Made by a program: the position numbers and the translations under genes
In this document: piece by piece, positions 1 to 11,402 of the stretch
Layout: every line of letters starts with the position of its first letter
Position numbering within the stretch: position 1 is the first letter of the stretch
Assembly (NCBI RefSeq): GCF_011745365.1
Contig: NW_024468918.1
Span: forward strand, 958,488 to 1,022,487
Direction of reading: 5' to 3'
Source of the DNA: Cryphonectria parasitica EP155
Lineage: Eukaryota > Ascomycota > Sordariomycetes > Diaporthales > Cryphonectriaceae
DNA length: 64,000 bases
Notes under the pieces: generated by a model
The model's database searches: none
Told to the model about the DNA's origin: nothing
What the model saw: only the letters and a program-made list of their open reading frames with translations

Positions 1-1686
1 ATGCGAGCATAGAGAAACATGCCTATGCCGTAAATGTCAACGAAAACATTCCCGTTAGTCCTCCAGGGCAGATTGATGTATTAAGGAGCGTGTAAGACAA
101 TTTACCGTTTGCATTTGCCGCAAGGGGGGCCAACAGGTGCCGTATCTGCTCCTGGGCTTCCTGGACAAAATCTGTGTTGCCCATCCAGTCCCGAATTCTT
201 TGGTTCACATATGCCTGGATGCTAGCTGAGTTCTCCTCGTTCACGGTGATGCTCGCGGCATTGGTCTTGAGCATCTTCTCAATATCGTCCTCGGGCCTGC
301 TGCTGACGAGGACTCTTGTTTCGGTACAGTCATCCAATTCAAGGAGCTTTTGCAAGAGTATCCCACGCTCGAATGCCTCCATCTCGTCTAGTCCATCTAT
401 GATGATGTACGTAGGTCCACCAACTTTCAGCATGGTCTTCAAAATTTCCGAGACCTTGTTCGCGTTGCTGACCAGGTCCCATTCGTCAGACCCAACAAGA
501 GCAGACTGTATGTCTTTAGCATTGAATGCTAATTGGAATAACAGAGACTGCAGAATGGATTTGGCCGTAGTGCTGCTTCCAGAGGTGTGGCTCGGAAACG
601 CGAAGAGTGTTTGATGATGTTTCCTGGCCTCCTTGACCGTCGATGCCGAAAGATATGTCTTGCCTGGAATCCATGATGAGCTTCCCACACCCCAAGAAGC
701 GCATCTAAATGCCTAGGAATGACCAGTATCAACAAAACTTGCCTGCTCCCGGTATACCATGAAACCATAGGTAACGCGCTGCCGAGCTGGTCATGTCCAG
801 CCACTCCAACAAAGTTTTGTCACGCATAAGCCACTTCATTGAACCCTCCGACAAGCGATTCAGCAAGTAGTCTAGGCGATCGTTGTAAGCCTGGGGGGCG
901 ACTCGACTTTGTAGAGCTTGGAACTTTTGTAGCTCCTGGGAACTTGTTTGCCCATCGAAATGTGCGAGAGCTTTGACTCGAGCTTCATGCTCCTCTTGTA
1001 TATGCCGGAAAGAGACCTCATTCCTCATGAGAGCGGTGTGGCGTTCGATATGGCTGACGAGAACATCGATCTTGGCCTTCTGCTTTGGCCACACAGATTC
1101 AAAGAAGATTCTGGGTCCTGAATGTGCAGGTGGTCAGCAAAGCAAGCAGATCTGGATCTGGCAACCGGCTAGAGGAGAGGGGGTTTCCTTTACTCGACAT
1201 ATTGAAAAAGTCGAAGACGACAGTGTAGAACTCAAGGATGTCTTGGTAAAATAGCGCCAACTTGTCTCTCAGCATATCATTATTGCCAAAGATCTTGGTT
1301 ATGTCAACGAAATGGGGCAAGGCATCGCTGATCTGCTCCATAGCAGCGACGACAGCATCAGCAAACTTGGTAACGTTATCAGTCCATACCAACAAGACTT
1401 GGATAGGCCCCCAGACCAAAGCCATTATTTCTGGTTTGACCTGCACGAAGGTGTCGACAGCGCTGGCGTATGCTGAAAGCTTGTTGAGAAAGCTGCTGAT
1501 CTTATGCAGACGTCGTATGCGTCGTTCAGAGTCTTGCTTTGCCTGCAAATGCTCGATCGCCTCATAAACCCTTTCAATACTAGTAATTTTCAACAAATCC
1601 TCAAACAGCTTCTCATCTTTCAAATGCTTCTTGAAAGTAGTCTTGGCTTTCTCAAAGGCTTGCTGCGAGGCATTCGGGTTCGCCAT
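1..1686 (-). CDS. DUF7708-NACHT STAND (NLR-like) protein, 5' part; C-terminus beyond window
   Basis: Exons (complement): 1686-1194, 1117-743, 663-106, 22-1 and onward past the left edge; phases agree at every junction. The first ~170 residues match the fungal DUF7708 N-terminal module (IERVYEAIEHLQ, then VQVKPEIMALVWGPIQVLL), which is usually followed by a nucleotide-binding domain. Across the exon 2/3 junction the NACHT P-loop reads GIPGAGKT (about residues 285-292), and Walker B is YIIIDGLDEM, followed by the sensor-like RVLVSSRPE. Exon 4 begins the NGMFLYAR motif common after fungal NACHT domains. Ankyrin, WD or TPR repeats are likely downstream but unseen. The start at 1686 removes a 34-residue extension rich in Pro/Ser. 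Intron 2 (742-664) is GC-AG. Families of this architecture act as intracellular sensors in non-self recognition; the ligand here is unknown. Intact as far as visible. Confidence 0.85.
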
Positions 1687-2387
1687 TTTTCGTGACAGCG
1701 ATTTGTTATTGCGTTCTAGAAAGGAGGGGGAGTTAGGCCAGGACTTAATAAGGCTGGGAGGCGGGCTTGTATACATAGCTCTATGCATGTTATCGGGCAG
1801 GCACTACATCTGGATTTGAAGGAAAGTTTATGCAAGTACAGAGGAGGCAAGCTCCACCACACTAATTGTTGCGACTGGGGGTGGCGCAGGTTTGACAACT
1901 CACCTTTGCTGAGTTGAAGGCACGCCCTACCGATGTGAAAGAAGATCACGCCTTAATGTGGAGGCTGCAGGTGGTCGGGCTGTTTATGAACTACGTGTAC
2001 TTGATTGACTTATTTGAGTGTGTATATACTTAAGTATATAAAGATTATATCGATAGTTCACAAGTAATTATGTTAAGTCAGGAATGGGGAAGAAATTCTG
2101 TAACAAGGTTTGGTCATCCATGATTTAAGTCTCCTATATACAAGATCAATCATGGCCAAAATGTACCAGCAGACTTTGACTAGAAAATGAATTGCTAATT
2201 TTCAAGAGAAGCTTGAAAGTCGGAGTTGCGAGAGCTAGTTCATCTGATTCTGCGTCGTTGTTCACACCCTCATTATTCAAGAGCCAGAGCGAGCTATACG
2301 CACCCAGTTGATTTGTGTACCTCGATCTCTCTTGAATTCATTTACGTCTACTTGGTACTTATAGATAGGGCGTATTCTTTACTCAAG
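1687..2387. other. Intergenic: upstream region of the STAND gene
   Basis: About 0.7 kb between the STAND start codon and the SNF2 stop codon, both genes on the minus strand. The stretch 2000-2180 is AT-rich. No ORF with recognisable content, RNA gene or repeat was seen. Confidence 0.6.
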
Positions 2388-5300
2388 TTACTTGAAAAAT
2401 TCGAGGAGTTTCTGCAAATACGGTATGAGTGTACAAACTTCAAAAATACAATATTCGTTGGGCTTCTAGTACTCACCTCCCATCGCTGCTCCACAAGATT
2501 GTCTTCCTCCTTTGTCTTCTCGCTTTGTTCCGAGGACGTGAATGACTGGCTGATCAGCCTCAATTTGTCGTTTTGTATCCATTGAACATACTGAAAACCA
2601 GATAATCATTGTTCAGTAAATGTGTTGTTAGAGAATATCAATCTTGAGGTTATTGCTACCAAGATTCCTGCACATGGAGTAGGAGTACTCACCTCCTCAA
2701 TGCTGTCCTTCACACAATACCTTGTGACTGTCACGTCCTTAGTCTGCCCAATACGATGTACGCGATCCACTGCCTGGGCCTCAGCCATAGGATTCCACTG
2801 CGGCTCAACGATATGGACGTCGGGTGCGACGGTCAAATCCATGCTATTTGGGTCGGGCCATAGGTTAGTAATGTTTCTCGTAGTCTCTCTTCTCTTATGG
2901 CTCGATAGCCGAGAGCAGCACTCGTGTGCCGACGAATTACATACCCTTCACCCCCAGCTCCAATAGTAACCAACATAACTACGCAACGTCTGTCGCAATT
3001 AAATCGATTGAGAGCATCGTCACGCTGCTGTAATGTGGAACGACCGTCGATCCGTACGGCAGAAAGGTTGAGGGACGAGAGTCGAGGGTCTAAGGCACAA
3101 GATATCATGTCGAGCATGCCAGTCCAGTAGGAGAAGATGACACTGTCGTAATTCGTCAGCAAAGGGTTGGTAAGCATGGATAGAGACCTTTTCAATCCGT
3201 CTTCCTGAGAAATTTCAGAGTACCTTTTGGCTGGTGACTGGGTTTCATCTTTAGGATCCTTATTCTCATGGATAGCCGCGATATTACGCAGCAATGCTGA
3301 AACCTTGGAAGAGGGTGCCTGAGGCGAGCCGATGCCACGCCCCAGACCTGGTAGAGGCGAGGTTAATCGGCCTGTCGAACACACTGGGCACGCCAGCGCT
3401 GCTCCATCAGCCGGTTTCAAGCACGTCTCGCATGCAACGTGTTTTTTGCACGAGAACTCGGTCAAGTCGGCTTGTTGCACCTCTTCATCCTCGCCATAGC
3501 TTTTGTAGCTACAAATACAACAGCTGCGCTCCTGTTCTGACGCTGTGCAGAGTAGAGTCCAACTGACTCTGTTTTCGTTGTGATTCTGCCATGCTTCCAA
3601 GGCCACTCGAGGCAGCAGCGCCTGGCCGTGATCACAGATCATGCGTAACACAGATATGAGAATCATGATGTTCCCAGTGCTCTTGCGACGCTGTTTTCCG
3701 GAGATAGATCCACTGGCGTCAAGTTTTCGTCGCTTGTTCGTTGCCTTGGATGTAGCCTTTGGATCCGGGACTGCATCATTGCTAGCAAGTAGATACGATC
3801 TTCGTTTGAAAAACTCGTAGAATTCCCTCTCTTGAGGGAGCAATTCGACAATCTCGACGTACTCCGTTTTTCGAGGCAGTTTCGGCGTCGATGCCAGGTA
3901 AGGGTGTGCTTTGGTACGCCGTAAACAGGTTGCGCACACGAGCTTCCGCAGTGTATGCAAGGAGTGCTCGCGGTTCGAGAGAATGGGCGAGGATATCCAG
4001 AACTTGAACTGATCGCGCGTCACGAACGGCGGGACTCTAATGAAGGCTAGCAGAGAGCCGAAGTCATCGAGCGAATTTTGGATCGGTGTACCAGTCAGAC
4101 ACCACCGGTAGTGTGCAGGAATTTCACATGTTGCTTGGAAGATCTGGGATGAACGATTGCGGATTTTGTGGGCTGTATGAGTGAGACGAGCCGCGTAAGT
4201 TCTTCTATGCCCAAAGATAATGCAGTGATGAAGGAGATGATTACTGACCTTCATCTAGGACAATTCTCGTCCAAGAACAAGCATACAGAGGACCATAGAT
4301 TGCCCAATCTGAACGAAGCGTGTCATACGTAGTGAAGACTATGTCGTTGTTGTGCAGTTCCGCGGCCGAATCTTGCCGTTTGTGGCCATGGTATACCAAT
4401 GATTTCAATTCTCCCGGTCGAATATGTCTGCACATATTGATTAGATCAAGTGGTTTTGATAGGAAGAGCCAGAGGCAAGCTCATAATTACCTCGTTATCT
4501 GTTGTTGCCAGCCATAGATGGCTGCAAAGCAAGGCCGGTCAAAATTAGCCAAGCAGTTACAAGCCAGAGTCGCAAATTCCACAAGGTTAGTATTCATAAA
4601 CATACTTGATTTTGGGGTGACTATCAAAGTTGCTCTGGACATGCGGGATGTCTGAGGCGTGGCGGCGTTGGATATTCTGTCGAGATGGTGGCAAATGAGA
4701 GCTAGGGTAGAGAGCGTCTTTCCCAAGCCCATTTCCTAGAGACAACGTCAGCGAAATTCATGCAATCGACGACGGAAGGAGTTATCAGAAGTACATCACC
4801 CAGTATGCCTCCCCTTAAGCTCGGCAAAGGCACGCTCTGAAGAGATTTGGTGACGACATGGCGATACCTAGAGACGCATAAAATTAAAGTAAGTAAGTGC
4901 AGGACATGGGGCGCCTAGCTGGCCATGAGACGACATGTAGTGAGGTTTCAGGAAATATATGTACACCTGGTTTCCCCCTTCAATAGACGGCTGCCAAAGT
5001 GAGGGGTATTTTGAGTTGCCGTCTAGCGCACCTTGCTCCCTTTCAATCATTGTAGCAAGTGCAATAAGTTGGTGCCTATAGATATGTCTCTGTTAGCCAG
5101 AACAACAAAATCAGGGAATCTTGAACGAACTCTTTAAGGGTCGAGATAATCCTCGAACTTTGCTTCACCTTCTCCGAAGCAAGGCTTACGTTTGCCCCGC
5201 TTGCCTCGTCGAATATCCTAAGCACTCAAATCTTCATGACTTCTCCGAGCTGCTCTTCATCAAAAGCTGCAGACTTGTCTCTCAGCGAGGCAACAGCCAA

Positions 5301-5967
5301 CGGATTTGGCATCCTCGGTATCTCCTCTCCGGGGCGAGTGAAGTACATGGGATTCACATATCTCACCGTTCTATCATACTCGGACTCCTCTGGGCGTTGG
5401 AGGAACAGGTTGTCTTTGTCCAATATATTTGTGACTGTATCCTTATCAGAGAGGAAGCCGTAGACAACGACTCTTAAAGGCCGGACTCGGATGTAACTAT
5501 TGACATCTTTAGATGACGTAGACTGTCGCCCCTTCGGAGCACCTAAGGATGCAGTGAAGGTCACAGATTTCTCTCTGACAAGTCGTGATAGGCCTTGTGA
5601 AAGTAGAAACCCGGCATTTGTCCCACTACCTTCGTATCGGAGCATAATTGCGTTGTCGAGACTGTCGAGACAAGTGACTTGCACGGGAGCGACGTCCTGA
5701 GGGGGGCCTAATTTATCATATGTGGAGCTTGCTTCCATCAAGAGCTTTAATAATTGCTTAGTGAAAGGTTTGAACATACGGCCAGCGGACGGTTGACCTA
5801 CCACCCCGAAGCAAACATCGTACGGCAGACTCGGAGGAGTCTCGACGGAGGGAACTAAGAAGCACACTTCAGTCAGCCTACGAATTTGGAACAGCAAGGT
5901 AACATGCTGTCGCACTCATTGCGCTGGAAAGGCTGGTTGCCGGAGCCTCATCGGTCAAGCTATCCAT
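2388..5967 (-). CDS. SNF2-family helicase with RING-type finger (Rad5/Rad16/HLTF-like), one in-frame TGA
   Basis: Exons (complement): 5967-5904, 5854-5131, 5075-4965, 4867-4795, 4735-4606, 4521-4491, 4427-4249, 4172-2945, 2843-2693, 2590-2477, 2411-2388; all phases close, giving 942 codons. Motifs in order: DEMGLGKT (Walker A, ~324-331), DEAH split by an intron (~436-439), TGTPIQN, a Cys/His-rich RING-like finger from ~655 (CCIC..., ending CPVC), TIGAGGEG, and the helicase-C QAVDRVHRIGQT. Relatives are ATP-driven translocases acting on chromatin or in postreplication repair with E3 activity. The anomaly is a TGA at 5228-5226 (codon ~231), inside a segment that otherwise continues as MKI...IFDEAS. 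It is removed, in phase, if 5274-5218 is a 57-nt GT-AG intron with a weak GTCTGC donor. Exon 1 and the start are the least certain parts; several donors (GTTACC, GTTCGT, GTACTT) are weak. The gene could be functional or decaying. Confidence 0.8.
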
Positions 5968-7112
5968 ATCTTCTTCCAGCCCATTTCTAGTGGCACTGCC
6001 AGGGATTCAAAGGACGTGCTTGACGGCAGCTCTCCGGGCATCGCCAGCCCGTGTAGTAGATTATCTTGCGTATCTTTGTCGGCCTTCGTATTTTGATTGT
6101 CGAGCAGATATAGGCACGATTTGTGTGCTATCTCCCGAAGGAACTGTGTGAGAACTGAAAGGTATACCTAGGAGGCACATCAAACTCTGCCAAGTCAGAA
6201 TTCGATTTCTGGTGAGTACTTGTGAGGGGTGACTATTGTTCTTACCGTTATCTTACTGGCTTACTCCTCATTTGATACATAATCTTGCATAAACGCATGC
6301 AACAGGGAGTCGCGACACAACGTTTAAGCCTTGGAAGCAGGCGGTCAGCGTCGCATGCTGTGGTAGGAAACGGCTCAGCCACCACCGCAGCCATGAACTA
6401 ATGCAGCCCTTGAAGGCCAACGCAAATCTGTCCACAAATTCTGTAGGTGACTGACTCTGAACATGCAGGAGCCAACCATCTCAGGCAGCTTCAAGGCCGA
6501 TTTCTGAAAACAGGCAACGCAGCGACGTGGCTGAGCTCAGGCTAAGCTGCATTGACAGCAAATGGATGGGTCTTTCTGGGTTTTGCATTTTTCTGTCTGT
6601 ATAAAAACTCAACGTGTATACATGAGATTGGTGGTCTGAAATAAGTGTCGGATCAAAGAAAGGCATATGATAATAAAAGGTATGCACTATAAGTGTGGCA
6701 GAGGCCATAGGGGCCTCGAGTGAATAAGGCCTGGCTGGCCACCCTGACTCACTGGCCTGGGCCATTCAATAGAAAGGCAGTGAGTCGCTAGGTACGCTAG
6801 CCCAGTTGGGACTAGTGCCAATTGCCTTTCTATATAGAAGGCAATTGGCAAGCGTGCCTTGAGATAGATTAATTGAAGAACCATCTTCCCTTCTACCATT
6901 TGTACAGCCCCTAGAGTGCCTTCTACAATAAGACTATTACTGACAAACAGAACTCCTCGTATGGAGGATCATTCTATACATATTAAGCCGACAGCTTCCT
7001 CGTACAACACTCTCGTAAAGTTGCCACCGCTGAAGTCTCGACAAAGTCACCTAACATTTGCTCTGATGGTCTGAGGTTTATTTCAGCTTGGAACTCTCTT
7101 CTTCTATGCTGC
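5968..7112. other. Intergenic between SNF2 and sulfotransferase-like genes
   Basis: About 1.1 kb with no supported gene. The part next to 5967 may carry a further 5' exon of the SNF2 gene (an ATG lies in another frame near 6040), but I could not connect it. It contains the inverted repeat listed at 6816-6850. Short ORFs here show no recognisable content. Confidence 0.5.
6816..6850. repeat. Short perfect inverted repeat (hairpin)
   Basis: Two 13-nt arms, TGCCAATTGCCTT at 6816-6828 and its exact reverse complement at 6838-6850, flank a 9-nt AT-rich spacer. It lies outside any gene. It could be a cruciform, a factor-binding palindrome or the remnant of a small inverted-repeat element. No target-site duplication was evident. 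Confidence 0.7.
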
Positions 7113-7887
7113 TCATTTGCTGTTGGTCTTCTCCTCTTCCGCAACTTGCTGCTTGTATTCGAGCCAATCATCTTTGCGGGGGAAGGGTTCGTTAGGAATT
7201 GGCACACCCAAAAACTCGCAAAGCGGGCCCCATCCGTCCTTCACGTCATACTCTAGGAATTTCCGACCTTTGCTCAGGCTGCGTACTCTATCGTTGTGTT
7301 CCTGGTAGTATTTGCGCCCGTTGGCAGGGAAATCATTGTCCCAACAGTGTGTGTGGTATCTCTCAGACAGCGGCGCCATACGAGAAGTGCTCACAGCTGG
7401 TCGGTTGGCGTGCGCATGCCACAAGGTTGACATCATGGACTTGTACCAGGCATCCTCAGAGCGGGTAGAAAGAATGATAGCTGCTTCCGGGTACGATTTG
7501 ATGAGCTCCTCTGGGAAGATCGCGGCGGGAAAATCAGAGACTCCCTAGACCCAGCAATTCTATATGTCAGCAAGACGCCTCCTGCACTCTCACGGGACTT
7601 GGGTGTGGAGTTTGTGAACCTCATAGCCGGTAAGAAGCTCGTCGAAATCCTGCCGACCCCATGTGTGTCCAATACTTTCGTATTTTGCTTGGAGGGCTTG
7701 TATCCACAGGTCTTGATGGCCGCTCTTTCCGACGTCTCTCATGTGATAGATAGGCGAGACGCCTATCAAAGCAAGAGCATCTGCCAGGGCTGCGATTATC
7801 TTAAGCTCGTGTGACGATGTGTTTAGGGTTGAGAGTCCAATTACATTGAGTCCCAGTGCGGGGCGGGCCAAGCACAAGTACCTTCAT
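7113..7887 (-). CDS. P-loop sulfotransferase-like protein (Sulfotransfer_4 family)
   Basis: Exons (complement): 7887-7845, 7789-7620, 7544-7113; 214 aa. The N-terminus reads MKVLVLGPPRTGTQS, the nucleotide/PAPS-binding P-loop typical of this fungal family (usually GLPRTGTxS). It continues LADALALIG and YHMRDV, then GVSDFPAAIFPEELIKSYPEA and ILSTR..DAWYKSM, all family landmarks. Intron 1 splits the Ser codon right after the P-loop; intron 2 has the weak donor GTTCAC. The length is normal for the family (~210-270 aa). Family members are often labelled sulfotransferase or NAD-dependent epimerase by automatic transfer, and few have a proven substrate, so the reaction is only inferred. No signal peptide or membrane segment is seen, suggesting a cytosolic location. 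It is divergent from the cellobiohydrolase gene, with a 2-kb gap. Confidence 0.85.
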
Positions 7888-9867
7888 CTTCGCTGTTGTT
7901 GGTGTAGCGCGGTCTGGCGATGGTGACTTTGAGAATCAATGAAGAAAAGGATGTCATGGATTATGGACGTCCCGGTGCTGAATATAGGCGTATATTCGGA
8001 ATTTATACTCCTTATCTCCATGCAGAAAGGCTTCGGGAAGGATCGGATGCGGAGGAACTCACACCTCTGGTACTATCATGAATGCCATCCTCCTTCGGAC
8101 TAGGTGTCCAGGTGATCTTCTGAAGCTTACTTAGTTAAGCAGTCCGGCTTTCTTTAGTTTTTTTTAACCCAATATTCATCGTATTATTTTATTCAGCTTC
8201 TAATATTTCCATAATTTAGGATCGTATGTTCACTTTTCCTCGAACCAGATATAGGCGCAAGCTCATTGAAAACAAGTGGAATTTGGCCCTGCTTGTCCTG
8301 CCTTTCCTTGCGTATTGAAAGAAAGTACGCAACTCTGGAACTGTTTTGTAGACTAAACATATACTGCTCCTCATTTCATCTTTGACACCTTTTCTTTACT
8401 TCTTGTCTTTCTTCATTTACTCCCCCCCCCTTCTTTTCTTTTTTCCTTCCTGCACATAATGATCGTCCCCTTCTCATGAACAAAGAGGAGAGAGCCGAGA
8501 AATAATCTAAGTTTCTTTCACTCGCACTCAAGTATTCGATTACAATTTGTTGACAGACATGGTCAGTCGTAATAATGCTTAAAGAAGTCTATTTGGGCCA
8601 ACATTCAAGAGTATCCTGGTTCTAGACTGGGCTTACCATTTTTTCTCGATATCAAGTTGAACTCTTGGACTGGGCCTTGTGGTACGATTATATGTACAGG
8701 TGAGAAGAGAAAAAAGATTGGCAACCCCGTCGGCACAATCTTGTGACAAACAAGAAAACGTCTCGCTATACCACCAGATCGTATGGCTACCAGGTGTGAC
8801 ACGGCATTCAACAGTTATTGGCAATACAGATCGAAGCAGAGCCATGATTGGACTTGAAGCCACACGTCTCAAACTCCTTCAGTCCCTCGAAAATACTTAG
8901 TACCCGGGGAAGGCTTGCAAATTATCATTGAGTGGCAGCTATAGAATAACTCGAAATGGCGACATAGGTTTCTGATGAATCATAATTTACGCCTTTAACA
9001 ATCACTAGCAAAGAGGTATGAAGCCAGCCATTCGACAATCCCTCAAGAGGTAACTTAGCTTCGAGGTATGCTGATATTCGACCCACAATCCTGCTGGAAA
9101 AGCTGGGCGGTTCAGGAACGTGGGCTCCGAGATTAATTGATGACCATGTATGGTAATATGGCGACCCTGGTCTAAGGTAAAGTAGAAAATGCCAAGCCAT
9201 GCGGTTTGAAGCCAATGCAGGCTACCATACTTTTCCATATTAAACATGTTTCGATGATCCTTCAATTAACCAGGTTGTCAGAGTCTACGGACCGATCTTC
9301 TTGTCACCTGTAGCTCCTGCAGAAGCTAGACAATCCAAGACCTTGCGCTGATTGCTTGATCTCCCAGTCATCCGCTCCAAGGTTTGCCCCCCAGGACACC
9401 ACCCTGACCATGCGCGGTAATATGCATGTAGCATCCGTTTACTAATTAACCGTCCGGTGAAACTCGGAACATCTTGCCTAGTTCCTGCGTCACGACTGGG
9501 GTTGAATATGGTATAGCCTTCTCCAGTCGTACTATGGTGGAATGTATTGCATTTAGGCATATCTCGATCCAATATCTTGGAGCCACTGACAATATGCGCG
9601 CAAGTCAGGCTGCAGGAGTGCAAACATTTGGGAGGAGGCCACAAAAAAAAGAAGCGATCATCTCGAACTCAAAAGGGAAATCCCTCCAGTTGTGGCCGAT
9701 GCTCGGCTGAATTCAAGAGGATCTTTAATTACGACGGGTCGAGTGCAGTAAATTCCTTATAAAATGACACTGACGGCCCTCTGTACCATTAGTGATTCTT
9801 AGTGTTTGTTACTCTCACAAAATCACAATCTCGTACCATTTGAGCAGGTAAAAGGGAAATAACAACA
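7888..9867. other. Divergent intergenic region upstream of the cellobiohydrolase
   Basis: About 2 kb without a supported gene. The segment 8390-8460 is a pyrimidine-rich tract with a run of nine C at 8422-8430. Two SYGGRG-type hexamers (candidate Cre1/CreA carbon-repressor sites) lie at 9389-9394 (CCCCAG, minus strand) and 9496-9501 (CTGGGG). A TATA-like element is at 9757-9764. Minus-strand ORFs at 8605-9644 look random. Confidence 0.5.
9757..9764 (+). promoter_or_regulatory. TATA-like element of the cellobiohydrolase gene
   Basis: TTATAAAA sits about 105 nt upstream of the start codon at 9868, a usual spacing for a strongly regulated secreted-enzyme gene. Function is inferred from position only. 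Confidence 0.45.
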
Positions 9868-11218
9868 ATGGCTGTGAAACGAGTTCTCCTGGCAGCGGCT
9901 CTGAGCAGCGCTGTTCTGGCAGCACCAGCTACTACCACCATTGCAGCCAGCGCCACCACCGCAGGATCCGCAGCCAGCACTACCGCCACGTACAGCGGCA
10001 ATCCCTTCAATGGTGTCCAACAGTGGGCGAATGCATATTATGCGTCTGAGATCTCGGCGAATGCCCTGGCCACGCTGACTGGCGCCATGGCCACGAAAGC
10101 TGCCGAGGTGGCCAAGGTGCCTACATTCCAATGGCTGTGAGTGGACTTGAATCTCATGTATTGTCTCTCGAATACCCGCAAGGTTGACTAACTGGCTCGC
10201 TCCATACAAGTGATACTGCTGCGAAGGTGCCGACTGTCATGGTCGAGACACTTGGCGATATTCGTGCCGCCAATGCAGCCGGAGCCTCGCCTCCATATGC
10301 TGGTCTCTTCGTCGTGTACGACCTTCCGGACCGAGACTGCGCTGCCGCCGCCTCCAATGGCGAGTATAGCATCGCAGACAACGGCGTGGCCAACTACAAG
10401 GCCTACATCGACTCCATCAAGACCCAGCTCACGACGTACAGCGACGTCAGGAGCATCCTCGTCGTCGAGCCCGACTCCCTTGCCAACATGGTCACCAACC
10501 TGAACGTGGCCAAGTGTGCGAATGCCCAGTCTGCCTACTACGAGTGTGTCAACTACGCCATCGAGACGCTGAACCTCCCCAATGTCGCCATGTACCTCGA
10601 TGCCGGCCATGCGGGCTGGCTCGGCTGGTCGGCGAACCTGCAGCCTGCTGCAACTCTTTTCGCGCAAGTGTACAAGAACGCAAGCAGCCCTGCCGCCGTC
10701 CGAGGGTTGGCCACAAATGTGGCAAACTACAACGCCTGGAATCTGTCCAGTGCTCCATCTTATACTCAAGGTCAGCAAAAGGAAACAATAACCACAAATA
10801 AAGAGTGTCATCATTTACTGACATGGTTTTCTGATCAGGTGACTCCAATTATGACGAGAGCCTGTACGTACAGGCTCTTGAGCCTCTTTTGTCTTCGGCC
10901 GGCTTCAATGCCTACTTCATCACGGACCAAAGCCGTTCTGGCAAGCAGCCGACAGGACAGTCCCAGTGGGGAGATTGGTGCAATGCCATCGGCACTGGGT
11001 TCGGCACGCGCCCAACCACGAGCACTGGTCTTTCGGTTGAGGATGCTTTCGTCTGGGTGAAGCCCGGCGGTGAGTGCGACGGGACGAGCAATACAAGCTC
11101 TCCGCGGTACGATTACCATTGCGGGTATTCGGATGCCCTTCAGCCTGCTCCTGAGGCTGGGACATGGTTCGAGGCTTACTTTGAGCAACTCCTGACCAAT
11201 GCCAACCCGGCCTTCTAG
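9868..11218 (+). CDS. cel6A: Secreted GH6 cellobiohydrolase (Cel6A type), no CBM1
   Basis: Exons: 9868-10136, 10211-10770, 10839-11218; 402 aa. It hydrolyses cellulose from the non-reducing end, releasing cellobiose outside the cell. A signal peptide is clear (MAVKRVLLAAALSSAVLA, cleaved before APATTT). The catalytic domain starts at YSGNPF. The acid is Asp132 in DLPDRDCA and the second aspartate is Asp178 in VVEPDSLAN; WVKPGGECDG carries the third conserved acidic site. Both tunnel-forming loop regions and the four disulfide cysteines seen in Cel6A are present, favouring exo- over endo-action. Unlike Trichoderma Cel6A there is no N-terminal CBM1: a ~25-residue Ala/Thr/Ser-rich stretch, like a bare linker, joins the signal peptide to the enzyme. 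Likely under carbon-catabolite control (candidate sites upstream). Its 3' end faces the PLD-like gene at 184 nt. Confidence 0.97.
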
Positions 11219-11402
11219 ACGCTCCTTCGTGCGAGAAGAAGTGCACCGTGGGAAACAGGTAGAGATGCTTTTGCTTTTCCTTCTCTATGTACATAGTTTG
11301 AACCTCGCGCTGTCGATACGAATCCGCAAGGTTGGGTTTTAGCCTGCTGGTGCCAGCTGAAGAATAAAAGTACCACGGGCCAACGTTCTTTCAAAAAGGA
11401 GC

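Noticed and set aside
6481..6899. Overlapping minus-strand ORFs next to the 6816 hairpin, possible mobile-element protein
   Set aside because: Too short, no transposase motif and no matching terminal repeats.
10188..10814. 208-codon minus-strand ORF over the cellobiohydrolase
   Set aside because: It overlaps exon 2 and intron 2 of a secure gene and encodes no recognisable protein.
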